Notes under the pieces: model-generated
Databases searched by the model: none
What the model was told of the DNA's origin: nothing
The model's input: only the letters and a program-made list of their open reading frames with translations
Program-made: the position numbers and the translations under genes
Assembly (NCBI GenBank): GCA_039931065.1
Contig: JBDTSP010000009.1
Location: forward strand, 62,001-126,000
Length of the DNA stretch: 64,000 nt
Origin: CADEED01 sp039931065
GTDB lineage: Bacteria; Pseudomonadota; Gammaproteobacteria; Steroidobacterales; Steroidobacteraceae
Direction of reading: 5' to 3'
Shown: piece after piece, positions 42,259-49,911 of the stretch
How positions within the stretch are numbered: position 1 is the first letter of the stretch
How the letters are laid out: every line of letters starts with the position of its first letter

Positions 42259-42747
42259 TTACTTGGCGCCGGCCTCGGCCAGCGCTTTCTTGAGCTCGCC
42301 GCTGCGATGCATGTCGAGCACGATATCGCAGCCGCCGAGCAGCTCGCCGTTCACGTACAGCTGCGGGTAGGTAGGCCAATTCGAGAACTTCTTGAGCGCT
42401 TCTCGCAGCTCGGGATCCTCGAAAATATTCACATGATGGAATCCGTCGACCCCGGACGCGCGCAACGCGGCCACGGCCTGGGCGGAAAACCCGCACTGCG
42501 GAAAATCCGGCGTGCCTTTCATGAACAGCACCGCAGGGTTGGATCCGATATGAGTCTTGATTCGATTGACGACGTCTTCTGCCACGATCTCTCTCCTTTC
42601 TTCGAGCACCCTGATGAGTGCCCACTGCGCTTCCGCGCTCATCGTGCCCCAGGCAGCGATTTCATCGACCGTCCGCAAACAACCGACGCATCGAGTACCT
42701 GTCAGCACACAGACTTTAATGCAGGGGGATTGCGGGCGTTCAATCAT
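42259..42747 (-). CDS. DUF1289 domain fused to monothiol glutaredoxin (Grx4/GrxD type)
   Basis: A 162-aa open frame. Residues 1-50 are a DUF1289 module (SPCIKVCVLTGTRCVGCLRT, four Cys). Residues about 56-162 are a complete monothiol glutaredoxin: NPAVLFMKGTPDFPQCGFS with the CGFS active site, WPTYPQLYVNGELLGGCDIV. Monothiol glutaredoxins with CGFS ligate [2Fe-2S] clusters and deliver them. GTG 42585 (start of MAEDVVNRIK) is preceded by GAAAGGAGAGAGATC, an excellent ribosome site, so free glutaredoxin is probably also made. The frame joining the two modules has no stop. Confidence 0.85.
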   Translation of the reverse strand: MIERPQSPCIKVCVLTGTRCVGCLRTVDEIAAWGTMSAEAQWALIRVLEERREIVAEDVVNRIKTHIGSNPAVLFMKGTPDFPQCGFSAQAVAALRASGVDGFHHVNIFEDPELREALKKFSNWPTYPQLYVNGELLGGCDIVLDMHRSGELKKALAEAGAK

Positions 42748-42828
42748 TCGGTTCAGCCACGCGGAGCGCGTTGAATTATGGGGGCTCGTCCCCTATTCTT
42801 CAAACCGCTCACCGGGGAGATTAAGACA

Positions 42829-43437
42829 ATGAAAATATTCACGAATCACCGTTATGCCATGGTCACCGGCATCGTCCTCGCTATCGTGCTGGGGCTGGTC
42901 ATCGCAGGCACTCATGGCGGAATCAGCTTCAACGAAAACATGCTCGCCCGTTGGGTGCACATCATTTCGGGCGTGTTCTGGATCGGCCTGCTTTACTACT
43001 TCAACGCGGTTCAGACCCCGGGTATGGCCGATGCGGCCGCGGACAAGGGCGGCCCCGGCGGCGCTGGCGTCAACAAATACATCGCCCCGCGTGCGCTGTT
43101 CTGGTTCCGTTGGGCAGCGCTCGCGACGTGGCTGGCGGGTGCGTGGCTCCTTGGCGCCAACTTCGTTCCGGCATTCACGCTCGGTGCCACGATCGACGGC
43201 GGCAGCATCTACCATCTGAAGATCGGAATCGGCGCGTGGCTCGGCACGATCATGCTGCTCAATGTCTGGGGCATCATCTGGCCCAACCAGAAGAAAATCC
43301 TGGGCATGGTCCCGGCATCGGACGAAGAGAAAGCCAAAGCGCGAAAGGCTGCCCTGTATGCCTCCCGTACAAATTACATTCTCTCGTTCCCCATGCTGCT
43401 GTGCATGGCGGGTGCGACACACGGCCTTCCGTTCTGA
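42829..43437 (+). CDS. Urate hydroxylase PuuD-like membrane protein (short form)
   Basis: A 202-aa integral membrane protein with about five hydrophobic segments. Features include MLARWVHIISGVFWIGLLYYF near residue 40, YIAPRALFWFRWAALATW and GIGAWLGTIMLLNVWGIIWPNQKK. These match the N-terminal membrane domain of PuuD (PF06181), in which histidines may bind haem; the cytochrome c tail of full-length PuuD is absent. The substrate of the short form is uncertain and no purine-catabolic gene is adjacent. ATG 42829 follows GGGGAGATTAAGACA. Confidence 0.65.
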   Translation: MKIFTNHRYAMVTGIVLAIVLGLVIAGTHGGISFNENMLARWVHIISGVFWIGLLYYFNAVQTPGMADAAADKGGPGGAGVNKYIAPRALFWFRWAALATWLAGAWLLGANFVPAFTLGATIDGGSIYHLKIGIGAWLGTIMLLNVWGIIWPNQKKILGMVPASDEEKAKARKAALYASRTNYILSFPMLLCMAGATHGLPF

Positions 43438-44288
43438 TCGAACGAGTCCCTAACGACATCGTTGCGCGGCAGGTTGCAGCCGCGCTTGCTGAAGACTTGG
43501 GCGGCGGTGACGTCACCGCCGCCCTGGTTCCCGAAGACCAGCGAGTTCACGCTACGGTCTTCGCCCGCGAGGCGGCAATCCTCTGCGGCACCGACTGGGT
43601 CGAAGCCACGTTCAAGCAACTCGATCCGGCGATCCGGCTCGAATGGCAGGTGGCCGACGGCGCCCGCATCCTCGCGGACATGCCGCTGCTCAAGATCGAA
43701 GGCTCCGCGCGCCCCATCCTCACGGGTGAACGCACGGCGCTCAATTTCCTGCAGACCCTGTCAGCGACCGCGACGGCCGCCAGCCGCTACGTTGAAGCCG
43801 TTGCCGGCACACGCTGCCGCATCCTCGACACGCGCAAGACGCTGCCGGGTCTGCGTCTCGCGCAAAAATACGCGGCCCGCTGCGGCGGCGCGCAGAATCA
43901 CCGTCTCGGGCTCTACGACATGGTGTTGATCAAGGAAAATCACATCATCGCCGCGGGCTCCATCGGCACCGCTATCGCGACGGCGCGACGAACGTCTCCC
44001 GGCCTGCCGGTGGAAGTCGAAGTGGAATCCCTGAATGAATTCGACCAGGCGCTGGCCGCCGGCGCGGACATCATCATGCTCGATGAACTCGACCTCGACG
44101 ACATCCGCATCGCGGTGCAGCGTAATCGTGCGAACGGCGCGCGCGCCAAGCTCGAAGCATCGGGCAGCGTCACGCTGGCCACGGTACGCGACGTCGCCTT
44201 GACCGGCGTCGACTACATCTCCATCGGCGGCATCACCAAACACGTACAGGCGGTCGATCTTTCGATGCGCTTCGAGTTCGCCACATGA
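43401..44288 (+). CDS. nadC: Nicotinate-nucleotide pyrophosphorylase (carboxylating)
   Basis: Quinolinate phosphoribosyltransferase, NAD synthesis. Motifs: AAALAEDLGGGDVTAAL, ERTALNFLQTLSATAT, RILDTRKTLPGLRLAQKYA, GGAQNHRLGLYDMVLIKENH and VEVEVESLNEFDQAL. The start is problematic: the conserved part begins at about VLIERVPNDIVARQ, but the only ATG/GTG/TTG codon nearby is GTG 43401, inside the preceding gene and without a ribosome site. CTG at 43434, just before the previous stop, is another candidate. Coordinates assume GTG 43401 (295 aa). The next gene overlaps its stop (ATGA). Confidence 0.9.
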   Translation: MHGGCDTRPSVLIERVPNDIVARQVAAALAEDLGGGDVTAALVPEDQRVHATVFAREAAILCGTDWVEATFKQLDPAIRLEWQVADGARILADMPLLKIEGSARPILTGERTALNFLQTLSATATAASRYVEAVAGTRCRILDTRKTLPGLRLAQKYAARCGGAQNHRLGLYDMVLIKENHIIAAGSIGTAIATARRTSPGLPVEVEVESLNEFDQALAAGADIIMLDELDLDDIRIAVQRNRANGARAKLEASGSVTLATVRDVALTGVDYISIGGITKHVQAVDLSMRFEFAT

Positions 44289-45247
44289 AAATGCGCCCGT
44301 TGGCCGTCTTGTTAGCCACCTCGATGCTCGCCGCCTGCTCGCGGCATGACGAAGACACGCTGCCCGGTACCGTCGAACGCGATCGCGTTGAATTGGTCGC
44401 CGACGCCAACGAATCCATCGTGTCCCTGCCGCTCGCCGAAGGCGCCAGCGTCAAGGTCGGGGATGTCATCGTCGTGCAGGACCGCGCCCTTTCAAAGGCG
44501 GAGCTCGATGCGGCCCGCGCGCAGCTGGCCGAAGCCGAGGCGCGCGTCGACGAACTCAAGAACGGCCCGCGCGTCACCACCATTCGCGCCGCTGCCGCGC
44601 GCCGCGACGCAGCCCGCGCCCAACGCGACGACGCCGTGCGCGAGCGCGACCGTCTGACGGGCCTGGTGGCGCGCAGCCTGGTCAGCAAATCCGAGGCCGA
44701 CCGCCAGGTCGCCGCGGCGCACACCGCCGAGGCCAATCTCAACGAGGCCGAAGCCGACCTGCGCGAGATGCAGGAAGGCACGCGTAGCGAGCAACTCGCG
44801 CAAGGAAAGCAGGCCGCCGACAGCGCGCGCGCCAACCTGGCCGGTCTCGAGACCACCTCTTCCCGTCTCGAAGTGCGTTCGCCCATCGACGGCACGATCG
44901 ATTCGCTGCCGTTCCATCTCGGGGAAAAGCCCGCCCGCGGCGCCACAGTGGCGGTTCTGCTCACCTCCACGGCACCGTTCGCGCGCGTTCACGTCCCAAT
45001 GCCTATCCGCGCGCAGGTGAAAATCGGCACCCCGGCCACCCTGGTCGTCGATGGCGTGGATCGCACCTTCAAGGGTCAAGTGCGCTACATCGCGAGCGAC
45101 GCCGAATTTACGCCTTACTACTCGCTCACTGCTGCAGACCGTTCGCGCCTGAGTTTTCTCTGCGAAGTCGTGTTCGACGACGCGGCAGCGGCGACATTGC
45201 CCTCGGGTGTGCCCGTCGATGTGACACTGGATCTGGCAGCGCCGTGA
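44285..45247 (+). CDS. Membrane-fusion lipoprotein of an ABC exporter (HlyD/YbhG-like)
   Basis: A 320-aa periplasmic adaptor with a lipoprotein signal (LLATSMLAACS, Cys18). The biotinyl-lipoyl-like half-motif SIVSLPLAEGASVKVGDVI comes first. A long alpha-helical hairpin follows (about 75-200, e.g. DELKNGPRVTTIRAAAARRD and LVSKSEADRQVAAAHTAEAN). The second half-motif is SPIDGTIDSLPFHLGEKPARG, followed by the beta-barrel domain. It starts within the nadC stop and ends within the ATPase start, forming one operon with the next two genes. Confidence 0.85.
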   Translation: MKMRPLAVLLATSMLAACSRHDEDTLPGTVERDRVELVADANESIVSLPLAEGASVKVGDVIVVQDRALSKAELDAARAQLAEAEARVDELKNGPRVTTIRAAAARRDAARAQRDDAVRERDRLTGLVARSLVSKSEADRQVAAAHTAEANLNEAEADLREMQEGTRSEQLAQGKQAADSARANLAGLETTSSRLEVRSPIDGTIDSLPFHLGEKPARGATVAVLLTSTAPFARVHVPMPIRAQVKIGTPATLVVDGVDRTFKGQVRYIASDAEFTPYYSLTAADRSRLSFLCEVVFDDAAAATLPSGVPVDVTLDLAAP

Positions 45248-46182
45248 CCGGCAGCGGAACCGCGATCACCGCGCGGCAGCTGACGCGAAAGTTCGGCGAC
45301 AAGATCGCGGTGGATCACATCGACCTCGACATCCCGCAGGGACGCATCTACGGATTTCTCGGCCCCAACGGTTCGGGAAAATCGACCACGCTGAGAATGT
45401 TGTGCGGCATGTTGCTGCCGAGTGATGGGCACGCCGAGGTGTTCGGCCTTTCGGTCGTTAAGGACGCGGAAGCCATCCGCCGCCGGCTCGGCTACATGCC
45501 GCAGAAATTCTCTTTGTGGGAAGACCTCACCTGCGATGAAAACCTGCGGTTCATCGCCGACCTGTATGGCCTCGAAGGCGACGTCGATGCGCGCATCGCG
45601 CAGCAGCGGGAAACGTACAACCTGGAAGAGTTGCGTAAGCAGCGCGCCGGCACGATGAGCGGCGGCCAGAAGCAACGCCTGTCCCTGGCGGCCGCGACCT
45701 TGCATTCGCCCGAGTTATTGTTGCTGGACGAACCAACCAGCGCCGTCGACCCGCAGAGCCGCCGCGATTTCTGGGAACGCCTGTTCCAGCTCGCCGAAGC
45801 CGGCGCCACGATTCTCGTGTCGACTCACTACATGGACGAGGCTGAGCGCTGTCACGGCCTCGCAATCATCGCCGAAGGCAAAGTCGTTGCCGAAGGCACG
45901 CCACGCAAGTTGATGGCGGGTGTCGAAGCCGACATCTTCGAGATCGAGGGCGCCGACGGCAGCGCGGCGCCGCGGTTGATCCGTGAATTGCCATGGGTGC
46001 ACGGCGTCACGCAACTCGGCGTCCGGTTGCGCGTGCTCGCCGATCGCGGTGAACGCGATGCCGAAGCCAAGCTGCGGGCCCTTCTCAGGCAGAACGGCAT
46101 CGAAGCGCAGATCGAGCGCACGCAGGCGAGCCTCGAAGACGTGTTCGTGGTCGCGACGAGGCCCGACAAACGTGGCAGCTAA
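45244..46182 (+). CDS. ABC exporter ATP-binding protein
   Basis: A 312-aa ATPase of the DrrA/CcmA/YbhF type. Motifs: GFLGPNGSGKSTTLRMLCG (Walker A), GYMPQKFSLWEDLT (Q loop), GTMSGGQKQRLSLAAATLH (signature), LLLDEPTSAVDPQSRRDFWE (Walker B, D loop) and STHYMDEAERC (H loop). A C-terminal regulatory extension of about 90 residues follows. GTG 45244 overlaps the previous stop. Confidence 0.93.
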   Translation: MTGSGTAITARQLTRKFGDKIAVDHIDLDIPQGRIYGFLGPNGSGKSTTLRMLCGMLLPSDGHAEVFGLSVVKDAEAIRRRLGYMPQKFSLWEDLTCDENLRFIADLYGLEGDVDARIAQQRETYNLEELRKQRAGTMSGGQKQRLSLAAATLHSPELLLLDEPTSAVDPQSRRDFWERLFQLAEAGATILVSTHYMDEAERCHGLAIIAEGKVVAEGTPRKLMAGVEADIFEIEGADGSAAPRLIRELPWVHGVTQLGVRLRVLADRGERDAEAKLRALLRQNGIEAQIERTQASLEDVFVVATRPDKRGS

Positions 46183-47305
46183 CCGTTTTCTCGCCTCTTT
46201 GCGCCGCCTGCGCGCCGTGGCCATCAAGGAAGTGCGGCAGTTGTCCCGCGACCGTGTGACCTTCGGCATGATCGTCGGCGTGCCGCTGTTGCAGATCACG
46301 CTGTTCGGTTACGCCATAAACTATGACGTGCGCAATCTGGCCACCGTCATCCAGGACGATGCCAACACATCGATGTCGCGCGAGTTCATCGCGCAACTGC
46401 GCGCCACCCAGGTGGTGCGTGTCAGTTACACCACCGCCTCGTCGGCGGAGCTCGAAAAGCTGATGCGCGAGGGACGCGCGAGCATGGCGGTCGTGATCCC
46501 GCACGATTTCGAGAGGCGCCTGCAGTCCGACACGCGAGCCGTGGTGCAGATCCTGGTCGATGGCGCGCAACCCAGCATCGCGGGCGTGGCCGGCGGCATC
46601 GCGGCGATGCCCATTCTCGCGCGGCACGGCGAAGGCCCCTATTCCGGCGGCAAGCGTCTTGAGCCGCGCCGGATCGAGATTCGCACCTTGTACAACCCCG
46701 AAAAGCGCACCGCGGTGCAAATCGTGCCCGCGTTGATCGGCGTCATCCTGTCGATGACGATGGTGCTGTTCACCTCGGGCGCCATCGTGCGCGAGCGCGA
46801 GCGCGGCAATCTCGAGTTGCTCATCGCGACGCCGCTCGGCCGGCTCGAGCTCATGGTGGGCAAACTACTGCCGTATGTCGGCATCGGCCTGATCCAGACC
46901 ACCTTGATCCTCATCGTGGGCTCGTACCTGTTCAATGTGCCCGTGGCGGGCAATCTCGCCAACCTGTACCTCGCCACGCTCATGTTCATCGCCGCGTCGC
47001 TCGGCCTCGGGCTGTTCGTCTCCACGCTGGCGCAGACCCAGTTCCAGGCGTTTCAGCTCGCCTTCATCACCTTGCTGCCGTCCATCCTGCTGTCGGGCTT
47101 CATGTTTCCCTTCGAGGGAATGCCGGTCGCCGCGCAGTGGATTGCACAGGTGCTGCCGCTGACACACTTCAACGTGATCATCCGTGGCGTCATGTTGCGC
47201 GGCGCCAGCCTGCCCGAGGTGTGGCCGCAACTCGCCAAACTCGCGGTGTTTCTCACCGTGATGCTGAGCATCGCGGTCGCGCGCTTCAAGAAACGGCTGG
47301 ATTAA
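46172..47305 (+). CDS. ABC-2 type exporter permease
   Basis: A 377-aa membrane protein with one N-terminal helix, a large periplasmic domain (about 45-215) and five or six C-terminal helices, as in YhhJ/YbhR/YbhS. The ABC-2 motif region AIVRERERGNLELLIATPLGRLELMVGK is recognisable in parts. GTG 46172 overlaps the ATPase stop by 11 bases. Only one permease is present, so it should act as a homodimer. No outer-membrane factor or regulator is adjacent. Likely exports a drug or lipid. Confidence 0.88.
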   Translation: MAANRFLASLRRLRAVAIKEVRQLSRDRVTFGMIVGVPLLQITLFGYAINYDVRNLATVIQDDANTSMSREFIAQLRATQVVRVSYTTASSAELEKLMREGRASMAVVIPHDFERRLQSDTRAVVQILVDGAQPSIAGVAGGIAAMPILARHGEGPYSGGKRLEPRRIEIRTLYNPEKRTAVQIVPALIGVILSMTMVLFTSGAIVRERERGNLELLIATPLGRLELMVGKLLPYVGIGLIQTTLILIVGSYLFNVPVAGNLANLYLATLMFIAASLGLGLFVSTLAQTQFQAFQLAFITLLPSILLSGFMFPFEGMPVAAQWIAQVLPLTHFNVIIRGVMLRGASLPEVWPQLAKLAVFLTVMLSIAVARFKKRLD

Positions 47306-47338
47306 CGCTAGACTCGGGGCCTTCAATCCGGGGGCGTC

Positions 47339-48163
47339 ATGGACGAGAAAGCACAGGCAGAACGCGCGCAAAGATTTCGTGCCCTGCACGCCAAGGGCAG
47401 TTTCGTCATCGCGAATTGCTGGGACGGCGGCTCCGCGAGAATCCTGAGTTCGCTCGGTTTCCCCGCGCTGGCCACCTCCAGTGGCGCGGCCGCCGGCAGC
47501 CTCGGCCGACTCGATCACGGCATCTCCATCGAAGAGTCGCTCGCGAATGCAAAACTCATCTGCAGCTCGACCTCGTTGCCGGTCTCCGCGGATCTCGAGA
47601 AGGGCTTTGGCGATGCGCCAGATGCGACCGCGAAAGCCATTCGTATGGCTGCGGGGGTCGGCCTGGTCGGCGGCTCGATCGAAGACGCCACCGGCAGAAA
47701 AGAGTCCCCCATCTTCGATCTCAACTTCGCCACGGAACGCATCGCCGCTGCGGCCGAGGCCGCACGTACGTTGCCATTCCCGTTCACGCTCACCGCGCGC
47801 GCGGAGAACTATCTACACGGCCGCAACGACCTGGAAGACACCATCAGGCGCCTGCAGGCCTACGAGAAAGCCGGCGCCGATGTGTTGTTCGCGCCGGCGC
47901 TGCCCGATCTCGATGCGGTGCGAACGGTGTGTTCGTCGCTGGGCAAACCCGTCAACTTCATGGTTGGCATCGGCGGCAAGTCTTTCACCGCGGCGGAACT
48001 CGCCGATGCGGGCGTGCGCCGCATCAGCCTCGCCACGTCCCTGTACCGCGCTGCGATGACGGGCCTGGTCGAAGCCGCGAAGGAAGTGCGCGAATCAGGC
48101 ACCTTCGGCTTCGTCGACGAAAGTATCGGCAGCGCGGATCTGGCCAAGTACCTGCAGAGCTGA
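47339..48163 (+). CDS. Isocitrate lyase/PEP mutase superfamily protein
   Basis: A 274-aa TIM-barrel protein: FVIANCWDGGSARILSSLGF, PVSADLEKGFGDAPD (metal-site Asp/Glu region), GGSIEDATG and FTLTARAENYLHG. The KKCGH motif of true isocitrate lyase is missing. The group includes oxaloacetate decarboxylase-like and carboxyPEP mutase-like members, and the exact reaction cannot be told. It lies 33 bases after the exporter genes and three before the xylanase gene. Confidence 0.82.
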   Translation: MDEKAQAERAQRFRALHAKGSFVIANCWDGGSARILSSLGFPALATSSGAAAGSLGRLDHGISIEESLANAKLICSSTSLPVSADLEKGFGDAPDATAKAIRMAAGVGLVGGSIEDATGRKESPIFDLNFATERIAAAAEAARTLPFPFTLTARAENYLHGRNDLEDTIRRLQAYEKAGADVLFAPALPDLDAVRTVCSSLGKPVNFMVGIGGKSFTAAELADAGVRRISLATSLYRAAMTGLVEAAKEVRESGTFGFVDESIGSADLAKYLQS

Positions 48164-48166
48164 ACG

Positions 48167-49339
48167 ATGCCGAACTGGTCGCGCCGCGAAGTTCTCGGAG
48201 CCGGTTTGTCCACGGGGCTCGCCGCCGTGCCGCTGCACGCCGATGACCTCGTGTCCGAGTCTGGCGCCGACTCGCTCGAATCGCTGGCGCACGCGAAGGG
48301 CCTGCATTTCGGTACCGCGCTGAGCGGGCGCGGCCTCGCGGATCCGCGTTATCTCGAACTGGTGCGCTCGCAGTGCGGCGTCATCGTTCCCGAGAATGCA
48401 TTCAAGATGCCGGCGATCCAGCCCATACCGGGCGAGTTCCATTTCGAACGGGCGGAAGAGTTGCTCGCGTTTGCCGAGACCCACAAGATGCTTACGCGTG
48501 GCCATTGCCTGTTGTGGCATCACCCGCGTTGGCTGCCCAAGTGGATGGACGGGTACGACTTCGGCGCCGAACCGGCGGCGGCGGCGAAAAAGCTGCTGAC
48601 CGATCACATCGACACGACCTCCACTCACTTCGGCAAACGCATCGTTTCCTGGGACGTGGTGAACGAGGCGGTTAACGACGTCACCGGCGAAATGCGCGAA
48701 ACGCCGCTCTCGAAGGCCATGGGTTCGGCAGACGAGGTGCTGCAGACGGCATTCCACGTCGCGCGTGCCGCGTTGCCGGGAACCGAACTCGTCTACAACG
48801 ACTACATGGGTTGGGAAGCGACCAGCGCCGCGCATCGCGACGGCGTGTTGCGCCTGCTCGAGCGCTTCCGCAAGAGCGGCGTGCCCGTCAATACGCTCGG
48901 CGTCCAGGCGCATATCGGCTCGGGCAACCAGGACAGCAACGCGGGCCGCACCTTCGGCGCACGCGACGAAAAGGCCTGGCGCAAGTTCCTCGACGACGTC
49001 ACCGGCATGGGTTATTCGCTGTCGATCACCGAGTTCGACGTACACGACGCAACACTGCCCGGCGATTTCGACCTGCGCGACAAACAAGTCGCGGCGCTCG
49101 GCCGTGCGTTTCTCGACCTGACGTTGTCATTCAAGCAGGTGAATGCCGTGATGTGCTGGGGACTCATCGACAGCCACTCCTGGCTCCAGAGTCGCACGCC
49201 ACGCAAGGACGGGATGCCGAAGCGCCCCACTCCGTACGACAACCACTATCTATCGAAGCCGCTGCGGGGTGCCATCGATGCCGCGCTGCGCGCCGCGCCG
49301 ATTCGCAAACCGGCGGCCATCGCCGGCATACCCGCATGA
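48167..49339 (+). CDS. Endo-1,4-beta-xylanase, GH10
   Basis: Secreted xylan-degrading enzyme, 390 aa. The N-terminus has a Tat-like motif (SRREVLGAGLSTGLAAVPL). The GH10 barrel shows VIVPENAFKMPAIQPIPGEF, RGHCLLWHHPRWLPKW, SWDVVNEAVND with acid/base Glu167, VNTLGVQAHI and YSLSITEFDVHD with nucleophile Glu289. No carbohydrate-binding module is attached. Its stop overlaps the GNAT start (ATGA). Confidence 0.93.
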   Translation: MPNWSRREVLGAGLSTGLAAVPLHADDLVSESGADSLESLAHAKGLHFGTALSGRGLADPRYLELVRSQCGVIVPENAFKMPAIQPIPGEFHFERAEELLAFAETHKMLTRGHCLLWHHPRWLPKWMDGYDFGAEPAAAAKKLLTDHIDTTSTHFGKRIVSWDVVNEAVNDVTGEMRETPLSKAMGSADEVLQTAFHVARAALPGTELVYNDYMGWEATSAAHRDGVLRLLERFRKSGVPVNTLGVQAHIGSGNQDSNAGRTFGARDEKAWRKFLDDVTGMGYSLSITEFDVHDATLPGDFDLRDKQVAALGRAFLDLTLSFKQVNAVMCWGLIDSHSWLQSRTPRKDGMPKRPTPYDNHYLSKPLRGAIDAALRAAPIRKPAAIAGIPA

Positions 49340-49857
49340 ATCTCATGACCTGCGAGCCACGGCGTCATGCCGCGGCCATCCTCGCGATCTTCAATGAAGC
49401 CATCGCGAACTCGACGGCGTTGTACGACTACGCGTTGCGCACTGATGCCGACATGACCGCATGGTTCGCGGACAAGGCGGCCAGGGGCCATCCCGTCATC
49501 GTCGCCGAGAACGACGCCGGGGAATTGATGGGCTTCGCAACCTTCGGTCAGTGGCGTGTGCGCCCGGCCTACAAGTACACCGTCGAACATTCCGTGTACG
49601 TCGATACACGCTTTCGTGGCCAGGGCGCGGGGCGAGTGCTGCTCGGAGCAATCGTCGACGCGGCGACGCGGCAGGATTTCCACGTGCTGATCGGCGGCAT
49701 CGACGCGGCCAATGCCGTGAGCATCAAACTTCACGAGAGTCTCGGGTTCACTCACTGCGGCACCGTGAAGCAATCCGGTTTCAAGTTCGGACGCTGGCTG
49801 GACGTCGCGTTCTATCAGCGCATACTCGCGACGCCAGCCGCGCCGGTGGATGGCTGA
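49336..49857 (+). CDS. GNAT N-acetyltransferase, phosphinothricin-acetyltransferase type
   Basis: A 173-aa acetyltransferase: AILAIFNEAIANSTALYDY at the N-terminus, SVYVDTRFRGQGAGRVLLGA (acetyl-CoA loop) and ANAVSIKLHESLGFTHCGTV, as in the Pat/YncA-like subfamily. Substrate unknown, probably an amino-acid analogue. Translationally coupled to the xylanase gene by ATGA. Confidence 0.87.
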   Translation: MNLMTCEPRRHAAAILAIFNEAIANSTALYDYALRTDADMTAWFADKAARGHPVIVAENDAGELMGFATFGQWRVRPAYKYTVEHSVYVDTRFRGQGAGRVLLGAIVDAATRQDFHVLIGGIDAANAVSIKLHESLGFTHCGTVKQSGFKFGRWLDVAFYQRILATPAAPVDG

Positions 49858-49911
49858 ACGGACAGATCTCGCCGGCACCGTGTCAGGCCCCTTCGCAAGA
49901 CAGGAATAAAA

